A stretch of 64,000 nt of DNA from Candidatus Competibacteraceae bacterium (GTDB taxonomy: Bacteria > Pseudomonadota > Gammaproteobacteria > Competibacterales > Competibacteraceae). Under the pieces are notes generated by a model. That model was not told the origin of the DNA. It ran no database searches and saw nothing but the letters and a program-made list of their open reading frames with translations. Below, in pieces: positions 42,069 through 50,298 of the stretch. The stretch spans positions 682,001-746,000 of the forward strand of contig JADJQQ010000004.1 in NCBI GenBank assembly GCA_016712625.1, given 5' to 3'. Within the stretch, counting starts at the first letter, position 1; the number at the start of each line of letters is the position of its first letter. Position numbers and translations under genes: made by a program.

Positions 42069-43355
42069 CTAGGCCCGCTCGGTCAAGTCACCAACATTAC
42101 GGCGCGCGTCACCGACATACAGTTGGCGCGGTCGGCCAATTTTCTGATCCTTTTCGGTAATCATCTCGATCCAGTGACTGATCCAACCCGCCGCGCGCGC
42201 GATGGCGAACATCACCGTGAACATTTCGACTGGAATTTTCAGGGCGCTGTAAATGATTCCGGAATAAAAATCCACGTTCGGATACAGCTTGCGCTCGATA
42301 AAGTAAGGGTCGCTCAAAGCGATTTCCTCAAGGCGCATCGCTAAATCCAAGCGCGGATCGTGACCTAAACTCTCCAATACTTCATGGCAGATTTCCTTGA
42401 TAATCCGGGCGCGGGGATCAAAATTCTTATAAACGCGGTGGCCGAATCCCATCAGTCGCACACCGCTATTCTTATCCTTAACTTTAGCGATAAAACCGTC
42501 GATGTTGGCGACACTGCCAATCTGATCCAACATCCTGATCACCGCCTCGTTCGCGCCACCGTGCGCTGGCCCCCATAAACACGCAATACCCGCCGCGATT
42601 GCGGCATAAGGATTGGTGCCGGAAGAACCGGCCAATCGCACGGTGGAGGTAGATGCATTCTGCTCGTGATCGGCATGCAAGGTAAACAAGACATCCAGCG
42701 CACGCTCAGCCACCGGATTTACTTCGTAGCGCTTACCGGGGAGGCTGAACATCATGTACAGCAAATTGCCGGTATAGCTGAGGTCGTCGCGGGGATAGAC
42801 CGAAGGATCGCCGATGCTGTGCTTGTAGCAGGCGGCGGCGATAGTCGGCATCTTGGCGATCAGCCGACGGGCGGTAACCATGCGGTCTTCGTAATCTTGA
42901 ATATCGAGCCGGTCGTGAAAAAACGCAGACAGGGAACTGACTACAGCCGTCATCATCGCCATCGGATGGGCATCGTAATTGAAACCGTGAAAAAAGCGGC
43001 GGAGGTTTTCCCGAATACGGTTATGGCGGGTGATGCTGGTCTCAAAAACCTGTTTTTTTTCAGCGTTGGGCAAATCACCATATAACAGCAGGTAACAAAC
43101 TTCCAGAAAATTGCATTTTTCGGCCAGTTGCTCAATTGGATAGCCGCGATACAGCAATTCTCCCTTGTCACCATCCAGGTAGGTAATGGCACTCTGACAA
43201 CTGGCGGTGGACATAAAACCGGGATCATAGGTGAAATAGCCAAACTCCTTGGCCAACCTACCGATATCCACCACCGGATGGCCGTAAGTTGGCTCCATGA
43301 CCGGCATCTGCGCCGCTTTCCCAGTCGCTTCATCCTTAAAGGTAATCATTGTCAT
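42069..43355 (-). CDS. gltA: Citrate synthase (type II)
   Basis: GltA condenses acetyl-CoA and oxaloacetate. The product from 43355 has 428 residues, the usual length. FMSTASCQSAITYLDGDKGE and LLYRGYPIEQLAEK are near the N-terminus. The catalytic His are in LHADHEQNASTSTVRLAGSS and GPAHGGANEAVIRML, with MGFGHRVYKNFDPRARI carrying the other conserved residues. The start is fixed by GGAGG seven bases upstream of the ATG at 43355; the frame is open to 43463. SucC and sucD of the same cycle lie 9 kb away. Confidence 0.96.
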   Translation of the reverse strand: MTMITFKDEATGKAAQMPVMEPTYGHPVVDIGRLAKEFGYFTYDPGFMSTASCQSAITYLDGDKGELLYRGYPIEQLAEKCNFLEVCYLLLYGDLPNAEKKQVFETSITRHNRIRENLRRFFHGFNYDAHPMAMMTAVVSSLSAFFHDRLDIQDYEDRMVTARRLIAKMPTIAAACYKHSIGDPSVYPRDDLSYTGNLLYMMFSLPGKRYEVNPVAERALDVLFTLHADHEQNASTSTVRLAGSSGTNPYAAIAAGIACLWGPAHGGANEAVIRMLDQIGSVANIDGFIAKVKDKNSGVRLMGFGHRVYKNFDPRARIIKEICHEVLESLGHDPRLDLAMRLEEIALSDPYFIERKLYPNVDFYSGIIYSALKIPVEMFTVMFAIARAAGWISHWIEMITEKDQKIGRPRQLYVGDARRNVGDLTERA

Positions 43356-43763
43356 TGTAATACCTCCGCAGTAGGTCGATGTATCAGAATAAGCAGATCT
43401 CCGCTGCCGGGATTCTTGAATATAAGTGGCATTACTGCTGCTATTCAGGCTCTTAATAGGCACTTTTCGTAAGGCTAATCATAGCCCAGCCAGTGCTGCT
43501 TTGCCGCAAATTTTTCTTCCGTAGCACATTGATTTTCGAACAGGAGCGCCGCTAGCTCCATCAGTTCCGACACCTGCTTAGAAATACCAAGCCAAACGTT
43601 GGCTCTCCGTTCAACAGGATTACAACCAAGTTATGAATGAGTCAGCCAGCCGTTGTTTGTCATAAAATCGCGTGATGTTGCTTTGCAGCATGAATTAGGC
43701 TATATTGCAGTGCAACAATTGAACTGCTAGTTCACCCATACTTCACTTTGTAAGGAGCACGTC
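43356..43763. other. Divergent promoter region between gltA and the phasin gene
   Basis: Apart from the phasin promoter and its TGC-rich palindromes (43677-43715), no feature is recognised. The left part should hold the gltA promoter and a 5' leader of unknown length. Confidence 0.5.
43677..43715 (+). promoter_or_regulatory. Phasin promoter with overlapping TGC-rich palindromes
   Basis: TTGCTT (43678-43683) and TATATT (43701-43706) have the ideal 17-base spacing of a sigma-70 promoter. Two palindromes overlap it: TGTTGC-TTT-GCAGCA (43677-43691, one mismatch) on the -35, and TTGCA-G-TGCAA (43705-43715) at the -10/start site. This layout fits repression. PHA-responsive PhaR regulators recognise TGC-rich sites in some bacteria, so a PhaR operator is a reasonable inference. 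Confidence 0.55.
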
Positions 43764-44117
43764 ATGGTCGTCCATTTATTCGATAAGGCCTTGGAACCCC
43801 CTCAGGTCCTAACGCAACCCTTGATTAAAGCGAACCAGTTGTTCGCCACCAATTTGGAACAGATGGTGGTATTCCAGATGAATACACTAAAATCCTATCT
43901 GGACATCAGCATCAACCAAATGAAAGCGGCGGCCGAAATTAACAGCATCGAAACCTTGCAGGATTTCTACAAGCGTCAGGCTGAAATCGGCCAAGCTCTG
44001 CAGCAAAAACTCATGACCGACGCCAAGGAAATGACCGAGATGGTCGTGCGTTTCAAAACGGAGATGGATCATCTTGCGCAAGCCACCTTGGAAGACGTGC
44101 TACCCAAAGCGGCATAG
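43764..44117 (+). CDS. Phasin family protein (PHA granule-associated)
   Basis: This 117-residue, mostly helical amphipathic protein reads KANQLFATNLEQMVVFQMNT, then SYLDISINQMKAAAEINSIE, with LQDFYKRQAEIGQALQQKLM and DAKEMTEMVVRFKTEM. This pattern is typical of the phasin_2 family, which coats polyhydroxyalkanoate granules and limits their size. AAGGAG lies about 8 bases before the ATG. It stands alone, with its own promoter and a downstream hairpin. No PHA synthase gene is in this window. Confidence 0.85.
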   Translation: MVVHLFDKALEPPQVLTQPLIKANQLFATNLEQMVVFQMNTLKSYLDISINQMKAAAEINSIETLQDFYKRQAEIGQALQQKLMTDAKEMTEMVVRFKTEMDHLAQATLEDVLPKAA

Positions 44118-44138
44118 CTTCAAAGCCATAGCGAATCG

Positions 44139-44164
44139 CCGCCCCGCCATCACGGGGCGGTTGC
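44139..44164 (+). terminator. Hairpin after the phasin gene
   Basis: CCGCCCCG (44139-44146) and CGGGGCGG (44153-44160) form a perfect 8-bp GC-rich stem with a 6-base loop, 22 bases after the phasin stop. The T tract behind it is poor, so termination may be partial. Confidence 0.55.
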
Positions 44165-44165
44165 G

Positions 44166-44987
44166 TTGTCAGACTGGCCGCTTGTGACTCTTTCCAGGCT
44201 AGCCGTCTCCGCGGTTTTTGCCGATCCCTCAGCGTCTCTGACGCTCGCCGCCGACTTGGCCACCGAACTGAGGCTCCCGCTGGTTGGCGATCCCCTCACT
44301 ACTAATAGTTCTTGTTTCCTGTGTTTGACGGCTGAGCGCCTGGAATTAAGAGAGCACGATTCCGCCTTAACGAAGCGTCTCTATGTAGACTTTGTGGCAG
44401 GCGCTATCGCTCATCGCCGGCGCTTTGGCGGTGGGCGCAAGCAGCCTTTAGCCAAGGCAATAGGCCTGAAAGGCGGCGCTTCACCGACTGTAGTGGACGC
44501 TACCGCTGGTCTGGGCCGTGACGCTTTCGTACTGGCTTGCCTGGGTTGTAGGGTAGATTTAGTGGAACGTTCCCCGATTATGGCCGCTCTGCTGCGCGAC
44601 GGATTACGGCGCGCCGCGCGAGACCCGGAAATCGGAGCCATGGTCAGTGAACGGTTGCGTTTGGTAGTGGCCGATGGTCGTCCTTATCTGCAAAACCTCT
44701 CGGAAAGCGACCGTCCTGACGTGGTTTATTTGGACCCGATGTATCCCCATCGTCGAAAATCAGCGCTGGCGAAAAAGGAGATGCAGTTGCTGCGACAACT
44801 GGTGGGCGATGATGAAGATGCCTCAGAACTATTGCTAGCCGCACTCGCCTCCGCCAAGCAGCGGGTGGTGGTCAAACGGCCCCGCCTGGCTCCCGTGCTA
44901 GTAGGATCCGCGCCCGGATTTCAGATTACCGCGCCTAATACCCGGTTTGACATTTATCCCACCATGAGCCGACAACAGGCGCGATGA
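44166..44987 (+). CDS. rsmJ: 16S rRNA (guanine1516-N2)-methyltransferase RsmJ
   Basis: RsmJ methylates G1516 of 16S rRNA. The 273-residue frame shows LYVDFVAGAIAHRRRFGGGR and the SAM-binding VVDATAGLGRDAFVLACLGC with VDLVERSPIMAALL. The catalytic-region motif is DVVYLDPMYPHRRKSALAKK and VVVKRPRLAPVL comes near the end. No ATG is available; the best starts are TTG at 44166 or GTG at 44184. The first lies immediately behind the hairpin of the previous gene, which could affect its translation. Confidence 0.9.
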   Translation: MSDWPLVTLSRLAVSAVFADPSASLTLAADLATELRLPLVGDPLTTNSSCFLCLTAERLELREHDSALTKRLYVDFVAGAIAHRRRFGGGRKQPLAKAIGLKGGASPTVVDATAGLGRDAFVLACLGCRVDLVERSPIMAALLRDGLRRAARDPEIGAMVSERLRLVVADGRPYLQNLSESDRPDVVYLDPMYPHRRKSALAKKEMQLLRQLVGDDEDASELLLAALASAKQRVVVKRPRLAPVLVGSAPGFQITAPNTRFDIYPTMSRQQAR

Positions 44988-45004
44988 CTTGCGGTACCCT
45001 TTTT

Positions 45005-46051
45005 TCAAGGGAGTGATGCCGGCGCGATTGCGGGTTGGATTGGAACCAGCCCGTTACCTGATTGCGGCAGAGTCTGCTTTTGCCGGCTGCGTCCGACCAG
45101 CTCAGCGGAGGGCGCTGGTAGCGCTGAAACGGCTGGAAAGGTCGCCGATACCAAAGGAGGTCGGCTCAAAGGCGCTGGTCGGGTTACCGGCGCTACCGGA
45201 GGATGGGCCAATTGCCCGTAATTACGGGTAATTTTCTCAACATAAGCTCGCGTTTCCGCATAAGGCGGAACTCCTCCATAACGCAGAACGGCTTTCTCGC
45301 CGGCATTGTAGCCAGCCAACGTCAAGCGAACATCCCCCTGAAAATAGGCCAGCAACCACCGCAAATAGGACATGCCGCCATGGAGGTTTTGCACCGGATC
45401 GTACGGGTTTTGGACCCCAAACCGAGCGGCGGTCTGAGGAATCAGCTGCATCAAACCTTGCGCGTTCTTAAAGGATCGGGCCTGTGTGTTAAAACCCGAT
45501 TCCGCCTCGATGACAGCCAACACCAAAGAAGGTTGCAAACCGTACTTAGGCGCCAATTGCATCACCAGCGTTTCGACGCGCGCCTGTTCCGGGGAAGATG
45601 GAGTACGGCGCACGGGAGCAAGCCGTAACGGCGGCGGTTTTGGGGTTGGGTCTACCGGCTCGGCGCAGCTGGCGCGCCGAGCCTGATTTGGCGCCGCTAA
45701 TCGCGCCAGCATCTGCCGTGATGGCGTATCTCCCTTGTTCGCCGCCAGCCGAAACCATGCCGCCGCCTGGGCGTCATCCCGTACCACGCCGCGACCATTC
45801 GCAAACATCCACCCCAATTGATACTGGGCTGGAACATGGCCGCGTCGCGCCGCCGCGCAGTAAAGTTGCATCGCCCGGCCATAATCCTGGGGCACCCCTT
45901 CGCCATGTTCGAAACGGGTCGCCCATTCAGTTTGTACGGCTGGTTTTTCCTTAATGAGCTTGTACCAACTCAGATCCGAGCTTGCGCCGTATACCGCAGA
46001 TCCATAAACACCGATGATCGAAAACGCAAGGCAACACTGTAACTTTATCAA
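45005..46051 (-). CDS. Lytic transglycosylase with Sel1-like repeats
   Basis: The 348-residue protein has a signal peptide (LAFSIIGVYGSAVYG) and then two to three Sel1/TPR-like repeats (residues ~40-115: AMQLYCAAARRGHVPAQYQL, AAAWFRLAANKGDTPSRQ). The SLT domain (about 155-290) has the catalytic Glu in LAVIEAESGFNTQARSFKNA, then GLMQLIPQTAARFGV and LTLAGYNAGEKAVLRYGGVP. The C-terminal ~60 residues are Pro/Ala-rich. It should cleave peptidoglycan glycan strands; Sel1 repeats suggest a protein partner. It converges on rsmJ. Confidence 0.9.
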   Translation of the reverse strand: MIKLQCCLAFSIIGVYGSAVYGASSDLSWYKLIKEKPAVQTEWATRFEHGEGVPQDYGRAMQLYCAAARRGHVPAQYQLGWMFANGRGVVRDDAQAAAWFRLAANKGDTPSRQMLARLAAPNQARRASCAEPVDPTPKPPPLRLAPVRRTPSSPEQARVETLVMQLAPKYGLQPSLVLAVIEAESGFNTQARSFKNAQGLMQLIPQTAARFGVQNPYDPVQNLHGGMSYLRWLLAYFQGDVRLTLAGYNAGEKAVLRYGGVPPYAETRAYVEKITRNYGQLAHPPVAPVTRPAPLSRPPLVSATFPAVSALPAPSAELVGRSRQKQTLPQSGNGLVPIQPAIAPASLP

Positions 46052-46311
46052 GTCATCGTCCTGTAGACGTGATTCATTGCTATTCTCATCCTAAGCGGTT
46101 TTTGTCTGAAAATCCATCCAGGTGGTTTGCTCGACTTTGGAACGCGGTTGGAGAACTTCGTTCCGTCCCATCGAAGCCAGCGTGATCTTTACAAAAAAAT
46201 GACGGACCCGGCTGAGAATCCCCCGCGCTTCCTGTAGACTTTTTATCCTACCGTTAAAGACCCCGCACCTCATAATGCTGTTGCCCGAACCTAATCCCAC
46301 AGGAGGCCATG

Positions 46312-48357
46312 ATGGTCAGTTACACCACCGAGTCCATCCGTAACATCGCTCTCGTCGGGCATGGCGCGGCTGGAAAAACCACCCTGGTGGAATCCATTCT
46401 GTACCACGCCGGCAAGCTCCCCACGCCTGGCGCCATTGAAAAAGGGAATACGGTCTGCGATTTCGATCCGCAAGAAAAAGCGCACCAACATTCGTTGGAC
46501 TCGGCTCTGGTCAATCTTGACTACAACGGCGCTCATATCAACCTGATCGATACGCCCGGTTTCCCAGATTTTCTCGGCCAAGCCATCGCCGCGCTGCCAG
46601 CCGTGGAAACCACCGCGGTTGTGATCAACGCCCAGACCGGCATCGAATCGGGCACTCAACGGATCATGGAGCGCGCCAGCGAACGCCAGCAGTGCCGAAT
46701 GATCATCGTGAATAAGATCGATGCGGAAAATGTCGATCTGGCTGGCTTGCTGGGGCAGATTCAAGATAGCTTCGGCAAAGAATGCCTCCCGATCAACCTA
46801 CCGGCTGGCGGCGGCACCCATGTCGTGGATTGCTTCTTCAATCCAGCGGGCGACAGCGATTTTTCCAATGTTGCCGCCGCGCACTCCGCGCTAATCGACC
46901 AAGTGGTCGAGGTTGATGAAGAGCTGATGGCGCTCTACTTGGAACAGGGTGAAGATCTTCATGCCGAGCAATTGCATGCGCCATTTGAGAAAGCGCTGCG
47001 GGAAGGTCACTTAATCCCGATCTGTTTCGTTTCAGCCCGTACCGGGGTCGGGATCAAAGAGCTGCTGGATATCTTCGTCAAGCTGCTACCCAACCCGTTA
47101 GAAGGGAATCCTGAGCCGTTTCTGCAAGGCACGGGAGATCAAGGTACCGAACTACGCGCTGTTCCCGATCCGAAACTGCACGCGGTGGCCCATGTCTTCA
47201 AGGTGCTAATCGACCCGTTCATCGGCAAGCTCGGTATCTTTCGCATTCACCAGGGCACAGTGACCAAGGACAGCCAGCTTTTCATCGGTGACAGCCGTAA
47301 ACCGTTTAAGGTCAGTCATCTGTTTCATGTCCATGGCAAGGAGCACCCGGAAGTCAACGCCGCCATTCCAGGCGATATCTGCGCGGTCGCCAAAGTGGAT
47401 GAAATTCACCGCGATGTGGTATTGCATGATTCGCACGACGAAGATCGGATCCATCTGCGGCCATCGCGTTTTCCCACACCGCTGTTTGGTCTGGCTATCC
47501 GCGCCGCGACCCGCGGCGACGAGCAGAAGCTATCCGACACCGTGCATAAGTTGCTGGAGGAAGACCCCTGCCTGAGTCTGGAGCACAACGCCCATACCAA
47601 GGAAACCGTCCTGCGGGGCTTAAGCGATCTGCACCTTCGCCTCACACTGGAAAAAATGCAGCAGCGCTACAACCTGCAAGTCGAAACCAAGCCGCCCAAA
47701 ATCGCCTATAAGGAAACGGTCAGCCAAAACGCCGAAGGCCATCACCGGCATAAAAAACAAACTGGTGGCGCCGGCCAGTTTGGCGAGGTGTTCATGCGAA
47801 TCGAACCGCTGCCCCGCGATGCCGGTTTCGAGTTTGTCAGCGCGGTGGTGGGCGGCACCATTCCCACTTCATTCCTGCCAGCCGTGGAAAAAGGCGTACG
47901 CGAAGCATTGCAGGAAGGCGCGATCGCCGGCTATCCGATGCAAGACGTCCGCGCCATCGCCTATGACGGCAAACATCATCCGGTCGATTCCAAGGAAATC
48001 GCCTTCATCACCGCTGGGCGAGAAGCCTTTCTCGATGCGGTCAGCAAGGCCAAGCCGATCATTTTGGAACCGATCGTCAACCTGGAAGTGCGCACTCCGG
48101 CCGACGCCGTGGGCGCGATTACCGGCGATCTATCGAGCCGTCGCGGCCGCATCGCCGGGACTGACGCTGGCCCGCGCGGCATGAGCATCATCAAAGCTCA
48201 AGTTCCGTTGGCGGAATTGGAAGGCTACGAGTCGCAACTGAAATCGATGACCGGCGGCCATGGCGCTTACCGCATCGAGCTCAGCCATTACGATCCGGTG
48301 CCGAGCGACATTCAGCAAAAGCTGCACGCCGCTCATAAGAAACCGCAAGAGAGCTAA
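46312..48357 (+). CDS. Elongation factor G-like GTPase (EF-G paralogue)
   Basis: This ~680-residue translational GTPase of the EF-G family has G1 in LVGHGAAGKTTLVESIL, G3 DTPGFPDF and G4 NKIDAENVD. Domain IV follows (KKQTGGAGQFGEVFMRIEPL, AGREAFLDAVSKAKPIILEP). The G1 P-loop (GHGAAGKT) and the early segment GAIEKGNTVCDFDPQEKAHQ mark it as the non-canonical EF-G2-like branch rather than the main FusA, which is normally in the str operon with rpsL, rpsG and tuf. Its exact role is unknown. AGGAGG lies 5 bases before the second ATG (46312), which is preferred over the first (46309). Confidence 0.88.
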   Translation: MVSYTTESIRNIALVGHGAAGKTTLVESILYHAGKLPTPGAIEKGNTVCDFDPQEKAHQHSLDSALVNLDYNGAHINLIDTPGFPDFLGQAIAALPAVETTAVVINAQTGIESGTQRIMERASERQQCRMIIVNKIDAENVDLAGLLGQIQDSFGKECLPINLPAGGGTHVVDCFFNPAGDSDFSNVAAAHSALIDQVVEVDEELMALYLEQGEDLHAEQLHAPFEKALREGHLIPICFVSARTGVGIKELLDIFVKLLPNPLEGNPEPFLQGTGDQGTELRAVPDPKLHAVAHVFKVLIDPFIGKLGIFRIHQGTVTKDSQLFIGDSRKPFKVSHLFHVHGKEHPEVNAAIPGDICAVAKVDEIHRDVVLHDSHDEDRIHLRPSRFPTPLFGLAIRAATRGDEQKLSDTVHKLLEEDPCLSLEHNAHTKETVLRGLSDLHLRLTLEKMQQRYNLQVETKPPKIAYKETVSQNAEGHHRHKKQTGGAGQFGEVFMRIEPLPRDAGFEFVSAVVGGTIPTSFLPAVEKGVREALQEGAIAGYPMQDVRAIAYDGKHHPVDSKEIAFITAGREAFLDAVSKAKPIILEPIVNLEVRTPADAVGAITGDLSSRRGRIAGTDAGPRGMSIIKAQVPLAELEGYESQLKSMTGGHGAYRIELSHYDPVPSDIQQKLHAAHKKPQES

Positions 48358-48366
48358 GCGCTTCCA

Positions 48367-48397
48367 CACAAGCCGGTTCTCGCCGGCTTGTGTTTTC
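48367..48397 (+). terminator. Terminator after the EF-G paralogue gene
   Basis: CACAAGCCGG (48367-48376) and CCGGCTTGTG (48383-48392) form a perfect 10-bp stem with a 6-base loop, followed by TTTTC, just after the stop. Confidence 0.85.
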
Positions 48398-48863
48398 TCC
48401 TAGAATTGGCAGGAAATGATAAAATTTTAATAATAATTTCAATTATTTACTTATTGCTCTCTTATGCTTATCCCATCGCACCTAACTTTGGCAACGCCGA
48501 ACTCCCACTAGGCGGAGATGATGCCAGACCATTTTCATGGGCATTTTCCGTTCAATACCCTGCTGTCTGATACCCTTCGTCAGCGTCAGCTGAAACACGG
48601 ACCCTCAGTAAAAAAATTTCTAATATTATCCGGCTTGTAACGCTTCTACCGTTGAGTGCCCGATACGAATCACTCCTCCCTTTTGCTCTCGGCCGAACAG
48701 CAACCCCAACCGCCCGTCACTAATCCCGTTTAAGCCTCCTCAATTCCTTGCAAGAGCGACCGCAAAAATCAGTTTCAGCTTTTAACGGCATTATTTTCGC
48801 TGAACTGTTTCGAGTTGAAGCCTTCTTAACGCTGGCGGATATAAAGAGGATTCAAGAAATCTT
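48398..48863. other. AT-rich gene-poor gap
   Basis: No convincing gene is visible. The left part (48415-48475) is very AT-rich. A 40-codon frame from 48518 to 48640 (MMPDHFHGHFPFNTLLSDTL, then RQRQLKHGPSVKKF) has GGAG very close to the ATG and could be a gene fragment, but it is not supported by any family. Confidence 0.4.
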
Positions 48864-50285
48864 ATGACAGGATCGACGATACCTAAGCATTTTAATCTAC
48901 TACGCTCCTTTTCTATCCTCAGCTTCCTGTCGATCATGGCGATCAACGTGATTGCAGCCACCTTGTTGTGGCGATTCCCGCGGGAAACCTTCTGCAAAGA
49001 GATGCGGTGGTTGCGGCGGAATTTGTCCAAAGCATCGTTCAGGATCAAAAGGCCAGCATTTACTTTTTGGAGGAAGATCCCAATAAACGCACCGGCCCGT
49101 TGACGGAATTTTTCACCCATATCGCCTTCATGCCGGATGTGGTGCGCGCCAATGTCTACTCACGCGAACGAATCATTCTGTGGTCAGATGAAGAGCATCT
49201 GATTGGCAAGCACTTTACCGATGATAATGAAGAGTTGGACCGGGCGTTGGGGGGCGAGCTGGCCCTGAAAATCGGGCGCATCAAACATCTGGTCAAAACC
49301 AAGCACATTCTGTTTTCCCCAGAAGTCGATGAATTTGTGGAGAACCATATCCCGATTCGTGATCCGACCCATGGCGGCATCATCGGTGTGGTGGAAATCT
49401 ATAAATTACCGCTATCCAAAAATCGGACTCCCTGGCTCTACGAGGCCGACCATTTACCCCACGCTCAAAAATGTCCGACTACCCGCAACGGGTATCGTGC
49501 CGCGCTATCTGGCGGGCGGTCCGGATCAGCCTTACTTTCTCTACATTCCGCCCCATCATCAGCGCGGCGCTCCAGTGTTCGTCACCATACACGGCATTTC
49601 TCGCAATGCCGAGGAGCACGCTCGCCGTTTCAAACGGCTGGCGAAGCAATACGGCGTGGTGCTCGTAGCCCCTTTATTTTCCAAGGAGCAGTTCCCGGAT
49701 TACCAACAACTGGGACTATCCGGCAAAGGCAAACGACCGGATCAGGTATTACACGCCATGCTTAAGGAGGTTAGCGGCCTGACCGGCGCCGAGGTGCGCC
49801 AAGTTTATTTATTCGGGTATTCGGGCGGCGGCCAATTCGTTCATCGTTATGCGATGGCGTATCCGAAACAAGTGGCGGGCGCGGCCATTGGCGCGGCCGG
49901 TTGGTACACCTTCCCAGACCCTGACGCGCGCTTTCCTCGCGGTCTGAAAACCCGGTCCAAACAGTCTGGACTACGCTTCAAGCTCAAAACCATCCTGAAG
50001 GTTCCAATGGCGGCCTATGTCGGCGAACGGGATGTCCGGCGCGGCCCAGAGCGCCCCGAGATGAAACAATCCACCACGGTCGATAGCCAACAGGGCTTGA
50101 TGCGCGTGGAACGCGGCCAGCGTTGGATCGAAGCGATGCGGGCAGCGGCGGCGAGCCATGGGCTGCCGACGCCTTATGCTTACGAGGTGCTGCCACACGC
50201 CAGCCACTCGTTCAAGGCCAGCATGAAGCGCGGCCACCTGGGACAGCGGGTATTTGAGTTCCTGATTGGACCGCCGCCCACCTGA
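48864..50285 (+). CDS. Truncated membrane sensor domain joined to an alpha/beta hydrolase (frame breaks near 48977 and 49457)
   Basis: The N-terminal part looks like the input half of a sensor kinase: a membrane helix (FSILSFLSIMAINVIAATLL) and an extracytoplasmic domain (NLLQRDAVVAAEFVQSIVQD, RANVYSRERIILW, IPIRDPTHGGIIGVVEIYKL). Where the second membrane helix and kinase should start, the sequence changes to an alpha/beta hydrolase: PYFLYIPPHHQRGAPVFVTI, the nucleophile GYSGGGQFVHRYAM, YVGERD and LPHASHSFKASM. Adding one C at 48977-48979 and removing one C at 49457-49460 gives one open frame of 473 residues. The hydrolase resembles PHB-depolymerase/dienelactone-type esterases. Whether this is a true fusion or two genes is uncertain; a separate hydrolase start near 49499 (GTG) is possible. 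Confidence 0.6.
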
Positions 50286-50298
50286 CCCTTGCTCAAGC

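Noticed and set aside
44996..45011. Bidirectional terminator CCCTT-TTTTC-AAGGG between rsmJ and the transglycosylase gene
   Set aside because: The stem is only 5 bp and overlaps the end of the transglycosylase coding sequence; support is too weak to list it.
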